Shown: positions 1 through 5,673, counted from the first letter of the stretch. The stretch: DNA of 5,673 nucleotides from CAVOBC01 sp963693635 (GCA_963693635.1 CAVOBC010000318.1:1-5673); one strand, 5' to 3'. Numbers and translations are program-made. Notes: generated from the letters alone by a model not told the origin.

Positions 1-68
1 AAGATCTCACGACGGGTCTTTTTCTTTTTGTTGTCGTATTCGATCTCGGCGAACGACTTCTACTTCAT
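1..68 (-). pseudogene. IS5-family transposase, N-terminal fragment with a nonsense codon at position 3
   Basis: Read leftwards from an ATG at 68-66 the codons give M-K-stop, then KSFAEIEYDNKKKKTRREI up to the window edge. After the stop this lines up with the first residues of E. coli IS5 transposase (from memory [20 protein letters not shown]): the FA-x-x-E and TR-x-EI pattern and the lysine/arginine run are shared. The expected third codon would be CAG; here it is TAG (62-60), one base away. A purine-rich GGGGAGAGGG abuts the ATG and would serve as ribosome binding site. No ATG, GTG or TTG occurs in frame between the stop and the window edge, so restart close by is unlikely. The intact protein would be a DDE transposase that excises and inserts the element. 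This copy is probably inactive unless the host suppresses amber codons. The rest of the gene lies outside the window. Confidence 0.68.
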
Positions 69-116
69 CCCTCTCCCCTCATGCGTATCGTTAGTATCAG
101 CATGCCATAATCGACA

Positions 117-133
117 ACTAATTCAGAGGTTCT
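117..133. repeat. Probable IS5-type terminal inverted repeat, followed by target site TTAG (134-137)
   Basis: Read from the element outward on the plus strand this is ACTAATTCAGAGGTTCT, followed by TTAG. Read inward on the minus strand it shares the positions of an IS5-like end, notably the GAAT-x-AGT block at its inner part. The partner repeat lies beyond the left edge, so the call rests on distance to the transposase start, partial similarity to a remembered IS5 end and the YTAR-type flank. Confidence 0.5.
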
Positions 134-137
134 TTAG

Positions 138-409
138 TTAACGGTTTAGCCCAGACGCACCCGCAGGTAGCGCTCCCTTCTTCCCTGAAGCCTGCTCTTG
201 TCGGGAACATTTGTCCGTCACGGCCTGATTGTTGACGCTCGTAGGGAAGAAACCTTAGTTTGTGCCTGTCCCGGAATTCCGTTATTGCAAAGGATCAGGC
301 CGGGCCCACCATCAGGAAGCGCCGATTAACGGCGTACCGATTTCTTGTTCCTTAGGTCTCACCCGACAGGACTCACCCCACAGACTCAGATGACAGAGGG
401 ACACTCACT
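138..409. other. Non-coding stretch between the IS5 end and the oxidoreductase gene
   Basis: All frames I checked are broken by stops, and nothing resembles a structured RNA I know. It holds a perfect 10-base palindrome CGGAATTCCG (272-281) and an inverted repeat CGCCG-ATTAA-CGGCG (320-334), which could be an operator or a small hairpin; no T-run follows it. A weak promoter-like pair for the downstream gene is TTGACG (232-237) and TAGTTT (256-261), 18 bases apart, with a poor -10 match. The IS5 insertion lies about 280 bases ahead of the gene, so it may have displaced the original upstream control region. Confidence 0.5.
395..401 (+). promoter_or_regulatory. Ribosome binding site that decides the TTG start of the oxidoreductase
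   Basis: AGAGGGA lies eight bases before the TTG at 410-412. No ATG or GTG in this frame lies near by, and the first in-frame ATG is at codon 29, inside the conserved fold, so this purine-rich block supports the TTG start. The ATG at 390 is in another frame and stops after 11 codons. Confidence 0.65.
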
Positions 410-1312
410 TTGGAAATCGCGGTAACCGCCTGGCGTTTTGGCACCGGGGGCAAAGCATCCGAACTCGCCCGACAGGCCGTGATTGCCGAGTCGATGGGAT
501 TCCACTCATTTTGGCTGCCGGAGAATCATTTCACCGGCCCCACCGCCATCCCCGCACCACTCATGTTGCTTGCCGGCGTCGCCGCGCAGACCGAACGCAT
601 CGGGCTCGGCACCACTAGCCTGTTGCTGCCGATCAGACACCCGATAGCTACCGCAGAGGAAGTCGCGGTCCTGGATCGCATGTCAGGCGGCAGGGTTATC
701 CTCGGCATCGGCCGCGGTTTTCAACCGGCCATGTTCACCGCATTCGACGTCCCCGTCGCCGACAAGCGGAAACTCTTTAAGGCTCATCTCACAACGATGC
801 TGGCTGCCTGGCGCGGCGAACCCGTGGCATTCCACGATGGCGAACCTGTCCTCCTCGCACCGTTGCCTGTGCAACAGCCGCACCCGCCGATCTGGGTCGC
901 GGCATTCGGTCCGCTTGCCCTTAAACAGGCGGGTTCACTGGGACTGCCATACCTCGCGTCGCCGATGGAGACCGAATCGGTACTCGTCGAGAATTACAAC
1001 ACGCACCGGGCCGCGCTCGCAGAACCGAATCCGGTCGTACCTCTCATGCGGACCGTGTTTGTCAGCAAAGACCGGGCGACCCTTTCCCGGGTGCGTGATC
1101 AATTGGGCACGGAGACCCGACGATCGCCGGCAAAGGATGTCGACGACTGGGCCATCGTCGGTGACCCGGAGCAAGTTGCAGCCCGGATTCAGTCATACCG
1201 GGCGAGCACCGGCATGACCCATCTCATCGCGCGCGGCCGCATCAGCGGCGTCGAAGAAGACGAACAGATAAGCTCCCTTGAGTTGCTGCTTGCCATCGCC
1301 CGGGATGCGTGA
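410..1312 (+). CDS. LLM-class (luciferase-like) flavin-dependent oxidoreductase
   Basis: This 300-residue protein belongs to the bacterial luciferase-like monooxygenase superfamily, cytoplasmic TIM-barrel enzymes that use reduced FMN or coenzyme F420 to oxidise small organic substrates. Signs of the family, in order: the first strand MEIAV with A-x-x-AE-x-MGF-x-S-x-WLPENHF (residues 20-41); the barrel segment RIGLGTTSLLLPIRHP (63-78) followed by A-EE-A-LD-MSGGRV-LGIGRGF (82-104); Q-PHPPIWVAAFGP (156-168); and the C-terminal VGDPEQVAARI (250-260) typical of the subfamily. The length is near the short end of the family. The TTG start is chosen for its ribosome binding site and because the first barrel strand begins directly there. 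It stands alone: an IS5 end lies upstream and the next gene runs the other way, with 14 bases between the stop codons. No partner reductase or pathway gene is near, so the substrate cannot be named, nor FMN told from F420. Confidence 0.88.
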   Translation: MEIAVTAWRFGTGGKASELARQAVIAESMGFHSFWLPENHFTGPTAIPAPLMLLAGVAAQTERIGLGTTSLLLPIRHPIATAEEVAVLDRMSGGRVILGIGRGFQPAMFTAFDVPVADKRKLFKAHLTTMLAAWRGEPVAFHDGEPVLLAPLPVQQPHPPIWVAAFGPLALKQAGSLGLPYLASPMETESVLVENYNTHRAALAEPNPVVPLMRTVFVSKDRATLSRVRDQLGTETRRSPAKDVDDWAIVGDPEQVAARIQSYRASTGMTHLIARGRISGVEEDEQISSLELLLAIARDA

Positions 1313-1326
1313 GCCGCCGTCGGGGA

Positions 1327-2844
1327 CTACTGAACGATCTTGATCAACTGCCCCGGAGCTGGCTCGCCCGCGGGATAGAGCGCATTCATAAGCCTGAGCT
1401 TCTGTTCTGCGTAGTTGGTAATCGGGGACTCGGCGGCGAGTTCTGCCATCGTGGTGCCTTCTTCCGCGCGCACCACCTGGATCCTCGGCACCAGAGCGCG
1501 CGCGAAGTCCTCTTTGTCCATCTTGGCAAAGCTGAAAATCGTCGTGATGAATTGCTTGTCCGCCGCGATTTTCCGCAGGTCATGCTTGCCAGCACCCGTC
1601 AGAATGTAGGCCTTGCGGCGCTTGTCATCAAATAACGCAACGACCCGAACCGGACGCGGGCCAAACGGCGACTGGAATCGATCAGCAATGCCAAGGTAGC
1701 CCCGAAGCCCGCCGATGTTGACCTCACGACCCTCGCGAATCTTCATGCCAAGACGATCTCTGACGAATTTCTCGGGCTCGGCCTTGCGCGGCAGGCTGGC
1801 ACTGCTGATCGTCAAAATCGCATCCCGTACCTGCGACACGGCCGCGACGCCAGAGTTGCCACTTTCGATTTGCCAGTCAGCAGGGAAGGACAACGTGATC
1901 CCCAACTTCGGATGGTAGAAACGATTCTTTCGCACCACGCCGATTTGCCGCGAGCGGCCATAAGCCAGCCCGTTGAGCTGCTGCACAAACTCATCAACGC
2001 GAACGAACTCCTCAAACTCATCGGCAAGCTCGGACGCGGATTCGATCGCTTCCTTGTAGCGCTTGTCATTGTCAGGGTGGGTCGACAGGAAGCCGTGGTA
2101 GACCGCTGGCTCCCGATGTTCCCGACGAGCCATCTCTATCTCAAGCCGGTCGCTATTCTTGAGCGTGTCGATTGTCTTCAACATGGCGGACGGGTCATAC
2201 CCCGCCCGGGCCATAAACTCGGCGCCGACTTCATCCGCCTCCAGCTCATTACCCCGGCTATAGCCCTTCATCCAGAGATCGCTGGTGACAACGCCCAACT
2301 CACCAATGCCGTAGTGGCCCGTCGCTATGGCTGCAACCTGCGACACGGCATTGAGCACCTGGGTACGGGTCTTGGCCTTCAGGATGTGCTTTTGCGTCAC
2401 GTGGGCAACCTCGTGTCCAAGCACAGCGGCAAGCTCAGACTCCGAGTTCATGTGACTCATGATGCCGCGGGTGATGTAAATGAAGCCACCCTCGACTGCA
2501 AACGCATTGACCAGATCGTCGTTCAGCACGGTGAACGTGAACTCAAGATCCGGGCGCGTACTTTCGGCAACGATTCGCTGGCCCACACGGTTGACGTAAG
2601 CCTGGATAATTGGATTCTTGTAGAGGCCAAAGCGCGCCATGATCTGCTGGTGTTTGACCTTACCCTGCTCTACCTCTTTTTTTTCCGACAGAGCGAACGC
2701 GGTCGGTGTCAGGCCGGGCAAGAACAACATGGCCGCGGCAAGGGCAAGGGCCTGGAGGACCGGCCAGCGAAGACTTTCACGCGGGGCGTAACGTCCAGGC
2801 TTTCCGCTCAGACGCCAACGCCTTACGCCACAATCCACGGACAT
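1327..2844 (-). CDS. Secreted M48-family zinc metalloprotease with LysM-like C-terminal tail (BepA/YfgC-related)
   Basis: Predicted 505-residue periplasmic peptidase. The N-terminus has a basic stretch, a hydrophobic segment (about 27-44) and a likely cleavage site after AFA (49-51). The catalytic core shows HEVAH (144-148), whose histidines bind zinc and whose Glu145 is catalytic; the third ligand is expected at Glu200 in NELEADEVG; and a STHPDNDKR motif (His256) corresponds to the loop histidine known from E. coli BepA, where it gates the active site. BepA-type proteases degrade or help assemble outer-membrane proteins. Unlike BepA, no TPR repeats follow. Instead there is a middle region (about 308-440, beginning FYHPKLGITLSFPADW) and a tail (about 455-505) with a LysM-like pattern ending NALYPAGEPAPGQLIKIVQ, which may bind peptidoglycan. 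The start at 2844 is preferred over an in-frame ATG at 2958: GGAGG lies six bases upstream, the signal peptide sits better, and a promoter-like pair overlaps the longer form's start region. The stop is 14 bases from the convergent oxidoreductase stop. Confidence 0.88.
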   Translation of the reverse strand: MSVDCGVRRWRLSGKPGRYAPRESLRWPVLQALALAAAMLFLPGLTPTAFALSEKKEVEQGKVKHQQIMARFGLYKNPIIQAYVNRVGQRIVAESTRPDLEFTFTVLNDDLVNAFAVEGGFIYITRGIMSHMNSESELAAVLGHEVAHVTQKHILKAKTRTQVLNAVSQVAAIATGHYGIGELGVVTSDLWMKGYSRGNELEADEVGAEFMARAGYDPSAMLKTIDTLKNSDRLEIEMARREHREPAVYHGFLSTHPDNDKRYKEAIESASELADEFEEFVRVDEFVQQLNGLAYGRSRQIGVVRKNRFYHPKLGITLSFPADWQIESGNSGVAAVSQVRDAILTISSASLPRKAEPEKFVRDRLGMKIREGREVNIGGLRGYLGIADRFQSPFGPRPVRVVALFDDKRRKAYILTGAGKHDLRKIAADKQFITTIFSFAKMDKEDFARALVPRIQVVRAEEGTTMAELAAESPITNYAEQKLRLMNALYPAGEPAPGQLIKIVQ

Positions 2845-2850
2845 AATGGG

Positions 2851-2855
2851 CCTCC
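2851..2855 (-). promoter_or_regulatory. Strong ribosome binding site of the M48 protease
   Basis: On the minus strand the sequence TTGGAGG-CCCATT-ATG places a perfect GGAGG six bases before the ATG at 2844-2842. This decides against the ATG at 2958, which would add 38 residues without family character in front of the signal peptide. Confidence 0.75.
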
Positions 2856-2960
2856 AACATTGCGTGGGGTCACGTTTGATTCTGCGGGTCTGCTCAACGC
2901 GGCGTTCCCCATTTGGGCTGATCCAGGCACGGGCGCGATCAACGAGCTGAACAGGCACTG

Positions 2961-2989
2961 ATTACATTAGACAGGATAAAACCTGAAAA
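2961..2989 (-). promoter_or_regulatory. Putative sigma70-type promoter of the M48 protease
   Basis: On the minus strand TTTTCA (2989-2984, four of six matches to TTGACA) and TGTAAT (2966-2961, five of six to TATAAT) are 17 bases apart, the optimal spacing. Transcription would begin near 2954, giving a leader of about 110 bases before the ATG at 2844. The match is good but short motifs like this arise by chance. Confidence 0.4.
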
Positions 2990-3580
2990 ATCCCTGAACC
3001 ACTACCGCCATCGGCTTCCTTGTCGGGCGTTCCTGGTTGCCCGCCCCATATGCCCGCCAAACCCGGTGCCCCCTCCGAGACCTTTCGAGCGTGCCAACTA
3101 CGCTTGCGCGACAACCTCTTTGCAAGGCAAACCGTCTCCACACGGCCATTCTCCTGGCCGCAACAAGGCGGGCTTGCACACAAACGGACCGGCTGAGGCA
3201 CACTTTTGAGTGCAACGCCGGTCAAAGAAGCGGTGACGCGTACCGTCGGTCGAGCTGGTTTGCGGGGGCACATCGGCAACCCGGAACCATAACCAACTTC
3301 CAGGCAAGCGCCTCGCAAGCCCCTCGACCCTGTGCGGCCCACGGTGCGGACGTCCTCATTGACGAGTGCACGCATTCGCGTCAAGGTTAATCCGCAACAT
3401 TTGGCGGCGACAACACGTGGTGTTTCCCACCGACGATTCCCCAAGCTTCCTGACATGACAAGCAAGCAATCCCTGACAAAAATGCCGAAGTTGACTGTCG
3501 ACACAGGCTGCCACCGCACCGAATCAGGCAGACGCAGTGCGACGACAAGGGACACCGCGCCAGGATCGAACCCGTCGCTC
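2990..3580. other. Long gene-free stretch between the divergent protease and TPR/TonB-C genes
   Basis: Open frames cross this region on both strands, but their translations are rich in Arg, Pro, Cys and Ser, show no domain or signal peptide, and lack ribosome binding sites, so I treat it as non-coding. It holds an inverted repeat AACAC-GTG-GTGTT (3412-3424), a wider pair TTGACG...CGTCAA (3359-3364 and 3379-3384) and an 11-base tandem repeat with one mismatch (GCAAGCGCCTC/GCAAGCCCCTC, 3304-3325). Any of these could be regulatory, none is decisive. I recognise no riboswitch or known small RNA. No clear promoter for the plus-strand gene stands out. Confidence 0.5.
3412..3424. repeat. Operator-like inverted repeat upstream of the TPR/TonB-C gene
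   Basis: AACAC and GTGTT are perfect reverse complements separated by GTG, about 157 bases before the start codon at 3581. The size suits a dimeric regulator's site, but no regulator gene is near and a 5-base arm is weak evidence. Confidence 0.2.
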
Positions 3581-4978
3581 ATGACGCGGATCACGCTAGC
3601 GTTGGTCTCGATGTACTGTGCGTTCGCGGCTGCATTCACTCTCGCATCCGACATTGATTTCCTCTACCGCGACATCACATTCTCGGATCCCGATACAGCC
3701 CTCCTGCACGCCGAGTTTCTCCGAGTCGTCGACAGCGACGAACCCGACTCCATCACCCGTGCGGTGACAATGCTGGCCGATCTGCCTGCCGAAAACGAAA
3801 CTCATACCACCCGCTCTATGCTCAAATCGAACCTCGCACTCGTTTCCTACATCGATGACCAGGCGCCAAACGCGCTGCTCTTGATCGATGAGGCGATCCG
3901 CGACGTCAGCCAGGCCCAGGGCCCATTTTACGATCAACTTCAGCCGATGTTGATGGTTCGCGGGACGATCCAGTTCGGGCTCAGCCAGTCGGATCAAGCT
4001 GTTGATTCGTTTCGCTATGCACAACACATCGCCCACCGTCAGGATGGCGTTTGGGCCAGTAAACAGGTGACCGCAGTGGAGCGCCTTGCAACGATCAACC
4101 ACCTTCGGGGTCACCTCATTGACGCGGATCGTGAATTCAAGATGCTGCTCACGATTGATGAAAAACATTATGGTCGCGACAGCGAGGAACTCGTCCCCAG
4201 ATTGCTCCAGCTGGGACAGTATTTCTCGATGCGCGCTGCCGCTCGCCTCCTGAACAATGAACGCCTGTCATCGGCGCGACGGGTTTCCATTCAGCAAGAA
4301 CGAGAGGAACTTTTCAGGACCTCCCTGAAGATGTTCCGCCGTGCGCTGCAAATTGTCGAAGCAACCCACGGCAAGAATGACCTGCGACTCATCGAGGCGC
4401 TGCAGCGACTCGCCCAGGCACGTGTTCTGCACGGCAACGGGCGAGCCGCTGAGCGCGCCCTCGAGCGCGTCCTGTCAATCGTCTCCAGTAACCCTAGTTC
4501 GGATGCGCCCGAAATTGCCCAGGCAATGATCCAGCTTGGAGACCTTTACACAGTCACTTCGGATTCGCGCTCAGCCGAGATGTATGAAAAAGCCTGGGAG
4601 GTTCTCGATTCACCGGAGTACCACGCGCAGCAAGTGGAGACATTCGGCGCACCCAGGCAGATCTTTCCAAATGCACCGAAGTCGCTCCGCGAGAATCGGC
4701 CGTCTGAGGCAACCCGGGCGGGCGAACAGCTCTTCGTGATGGGTGAATACGCGATCGACCGATTCGGACGCGTAGACAACCTGCGCATCCTTGAAACCAA
4801 CGTATCACCCGAACAGCGGCGCCACTTTCGCGCTGAGCTGCATTCGACGCGGTTTCGTCCACGCATCGTCGAAGGAGAGGCGGTGCGTACTGACGGCCTG
4901 ACGGAGTACCGCTTCATCGAAAGCAGCATTCGAGAATTGAACAAATCCGCCAACGCCGACCCGGCACCCTCATCGTAA
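3581..4978 (+). CDS. Periplasmic TPR-repeat protein with a TonB-type C-terminal domain
   Basis: Predicted 465 residues. The N-terminus MTRITLALVSMYCAFAAAFTLA is a signal peptide, probably cut near residue 22. Residues about 80-340 are almost all helical with TPR-like spacing: helix pairs can be seen around 81-112, 120-152, 163-193, 248-263/269-300 and 308-342, with a charged insertion near 224-245. The C-terminal part (about 384-448) follows the TonB C-terminal pattern: a GEYAIDRFGRVDNLRILET strand-turn-strand, a helix with EQRRHFRAEL, then STRFRPRIVEGEAV and the final strand TEYRFIE. Classical TonB has an N-terminal membrane anchor and a proline-rich spacer; this protein has neither, so it probably does not energise transport and more likely serves as a periplasmic interaction or assembly factor. 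The start at 3581 is chosen for the signal peptide; the frame is open further upstream, but that part looks non-coding. Its ribosome binding site is weak (AGGA, 15 bases ahead). It is divergent from the protease gene. Confidence 0.72.
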   Translation: MTRITLALVSMYCAFAAAFTLASDIDFLYRDITFSDPDTALLHAEFLRVVDSDEPDSITRAVTMLADLPAENETHTTRSMLKSNLALVSYIDDQAPNALLLIDEAIRDVSQAQGPFYDQLQPMLMVRGTIQFGLSQSDQAVDSFRYAQHIAHRQDGVWASKQVTAVERLATINHLRGHLIDADREFKMLLTIDEKHYGRDSEELVPRLLQLGQYFSMRAAARLLNNERLSSARRVSIQQEREELFRTSLKMFRRALQIVEATHGKNDLRLIEALQRLAQARVLHGNGRAAERALERVLSIVSSNPSSDAPEIAQAMIQLGDLYTVTSDSRSAEMYEKAWEVLDSPEYHAQQVETFGAPRQIFPNAPKSLRENRPSEATRAGEQLFVMGEYAIDRFGRVDNLRILETNVSPEQRRHFRAELHSTRFRPRIVEGEAVRTDGLTEYRFIESSIRELNKSANADPAPSS

Positions 4979-4990
4979 GGCCCGCGGGCC
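4979..4990. repeat. Perfect 12-base palindrome directly after the TPR/TonB-C stop codon
   Basis: GGCCCGCGGGCC begins at the base after the TAA (4976-4978). In RNA it could form a short hairpin (GGCC stem, CGCG loop) but no T-run follows, so it is not a standard intrinsic terminator. It could still protect the 3' end of the transcript or pause transcription. Confidence 0.4.
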
Positions 4991-5031
4991 AGGCAGAGAA
5001 TCACCCCAGAGAATTCGACGCCACGGCGCAC

Positions 5032-5057
5032 AAAAACACCCCCCCTCGAGTCCGGGG
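5032..5057 (-). terminator. Putative intrinsic terminator of the minus-strand four-cysteine protein gene
   Basis: On the minus strand, starting two bases after the TAA, CCCC (5057-5054) can pair with the run of seven G (5045-5039) around an eight-to-eleven base loop, followed directly by TGTTTTTG. The stem is short but all G-C, and the T-rich tail is in the right place. A second small stem GCCC-CAAGA-GGGC overlaps the end of the coding region just upstream. On the plus strand no T-run follows, so it would work for the leftward transcript only. Confidence 0.45.
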
Positions 5058-5059
5058 AC

Positions 5060-5673
5060 TTAGCCCTCTTGGGGCGTCTCGTCTTGCGTGAGGAATGCTT
5101 TGAGTTGGTTGCCGAGCCCTTTGCACGCCGCGTTGCCCGGTCGAGCCATGATCGGAATCGGCAGAATCAGGCCGGCGAGATATGACGTACCGTTAGAATC
5201 TGCACTGATCTTGCCCGCGTTGGTCAGGTTCTCAAGATCCCAGATCGAGGCCTGATAAGACGCATCTTCCTCCCAGAAGCTGATGCCAAAGCAACCGCCA
5301 CCGAAGCTGCTGACCGTACAGCTGAAGGAACCTCCCTTGTCAATCGTAATCGTGTCGCCGTCGATCCAGGCGAGGTATCGCACCTTCGAATTCTCGATCT
5401 GCTCCTGCACCCCCGGCTTGCTAAAGAGGCGGCCCAGGTCGTCCGCCGAAGTCGGCGCTGTGCGTGGTTCAAACCAGGGGTAGAGCTTGTCCTGGAATTC
5501 CGACTGCGAGATGAGTCTGATCGGACGGGAACCACTCTCCAGCACATCGGAAACGCACTCAGTAAAACTTGTCTCAGTCTGACGTTCATTGTAGGTCGCA
5601 CGGCCAAGTATCACGATCGCCTCGTCGGACTTCATGCCAGTGTTCGCCTGACGAGACTCCTCGACTCGCGATG
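5060..5673 (-). CDS. Hypothetical protein with four cysteines, 5' end possibly outside the window
   Basis: I do not recognise a named family. The frame ends at a TAA at 5062-5060. An ATG at 5635 would give 191 residues, but the frame stays open through the last 38 bases of the window (S-R-V-E-E-S-R-Q-A-N-T-G before that Met) and no good ribosome binding site precedes the ATG, so the true start, perhaps with a signal peptide or lipobox, may lie to the right. Counting from that ATG: AIVILGR (6-12), SFTECV (23-28), FQDKLYPWFEPRTAP (47-61), RYLAWIDGD (86-94), a Cys/Gly-rich stretch FSC-x8-CFGISFWEED (104-124), SIWDLENL (130-137), ISADSNGTSY (143-152), LILPIPIMARP (156-166) and AACKGLGNQL (169-178). 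Cysteines at 27, 106, 115 and 171 could form two disulfides, which would suit a periplasmic protein. The regular strand-like segments and conserved-looking aromatic motifs suggest a real folded protein. No function can be given. Confidence 0.68.
   Translation of the reverse strand, partial: SRVEESRQANTGMKSDEAIVILGRATYNERQTETSFTECVSDVLESGSRPIRLISQSEFQDKLYPWFEPRTAPTSADDLGRLFSKPGVQEQIENSKVRYLAWIDGDTITIDKGGSFSCTVSSFGGGCFGISFWEEDASYQASIWDLENLTNAGKISADSNGTSYLAGLILPIPIMARPGNAACKGLGNQLKAFLTQDETPQEG

Larger units (their letters stand above)
1..133 (-). mobile_element. End of an IS5-family insertion sequence (partial, continues left of the window)
   Basis: Three signs agree. First, the minus strand from position 68 leftwards encodes a peptide that resembles the start of IS5 transposases. 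Second, about 65 bases upstream of that start codon, the minus strand from 133 to 117 reads AGAACCTCTGAATTAGT, which can be aligned without gaps to the IS5 terminal repeat as I remember it (GGAAGGTGCGAATAAG...). Third, the four bases just outside the end are TTAG (134-137), which fits the YTAR target site that IS5 elements duplicate on insertion. Only one end is visible, so neither the matching inverted repeat nor the second target copy can be checked. The exact boundary at 133 is inferred from the YTAR rule. Family assignment is fairly sure; the exact element is unknown. Confidence 0.68.

Noticed and set aside
1..30. Poly-T stretch near the left edge as an intrinsic terminator
   Set aside because: The T-rich run is the complement of the lysine codons of the IS5 transposase start, so coding explains it.
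320..334. CGCCG-ATTAA-CGGCG hairpin as a terminator or attenuator
   Set aside because: The stem is only five bases and no T-run follows; at most an operator candidate.
390..425. Eleven-codon open frame overlapping the oxidoreductase start, a possible leader peptide
   Set aside because: No ribosome binding site precedes its ATG, and it contains the binding site for the main gene, so it is more likely chance.
1870..2961. Long plus-strand open frame of 363 codons
   Set aside because: It lies antisense to the M48 protease, whose motifs are unmistakable. Long antisense frames are common opposite GC-rich genes.
3037..3390. Plus-strand open frame of 117 codons in the divergent spacer
   Set aside because: Low-complexity Arg/Ala/Thr-rich translation without motif or start signal; likely a chance frame in GC-rich DNA.
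3332..3580. Upstream extension of the TPR/TonB-C frame by 83 codons
   Set aside because: The extension looks non-coding (basic, Thr/Ser/Arg-rich, no motif) and would bury the signal peptide at residue 84.
2962..3654. Minus-strand open frame of 230 codons in the divergent spacer
   Set aside because: Its translation has no recognisable domain, is rich in Arg, Cys and Gly, lacks a ribosome binding site, and its start overlaps the signal peptide coding part of the plus-strand TPR/TonB-C gene.
4546..5031. Minus-strand open frame of 161 codons
   Set aside because: Antisense shadow of the TPR/TonB-C gene, with no motif of its own.

Overview
The window looks like chromosomal DNA of a moderately GC-rich Gram-negative bacterium. 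Three of the four chromosomal genes encode, or may encode, exported proteins: an M48 metalloprotease, a TPR protein with a TonB-type C-terminal domain, and a cysteine-containing protein of unknown function. A (gamma)proteobacterium is my best guess, based on protein architecture rather than any marker gene. I see no tRNA, rRNA, CRISPR array or phage gene.

Layout, left to right. Positions 1-133 are the end of an IS5-family insertion sequence that continues to the left of the window. Its transposase is read leftwards and carries an amber stop at codon 3, and its terminal repeat is followed by a plausible target site (TTAG, 134-137). Positions 138-409 are non-coding. A luciferase-like flavin-dependent oxidoreductase gene (410-1312, +) uses a TTG start with a good ribosome binding site. 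It converges, with a 14-base gap, on a secreted M48-family zinc metalloprotease gene (1327-2844, -). The protease start is best placed at 2844 because a strong ribosome binding site lies there and a sigma70-like promoter lies at 2961-2989. A gene-free stretch (2845-3580) separates it from a divergent gene for a periplasmic TPR/TonB-C protein (3581-4978, +). That gene converges on a gene for an unrecognised four-cysteine protein (5060-5673, -), whose reading frame stays open to the right edge. A GC hairpin with a T-rich tail lies between this last pair.

How the genes work together: nothing here forms a clear operon, since strands alternate gene by gene. The protease and the TPR/TonB-C protein are both predicted to work in the periplasm or at the outer membrane and share a divergent upstream region, but a functional link is only inference. 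I find no convincing undescribed system. The best observations are the decayed IS5 copy, the unanchored TPR-TonB-C architecture, the LysM-like tail on the protease and the long gene-free divergent region.
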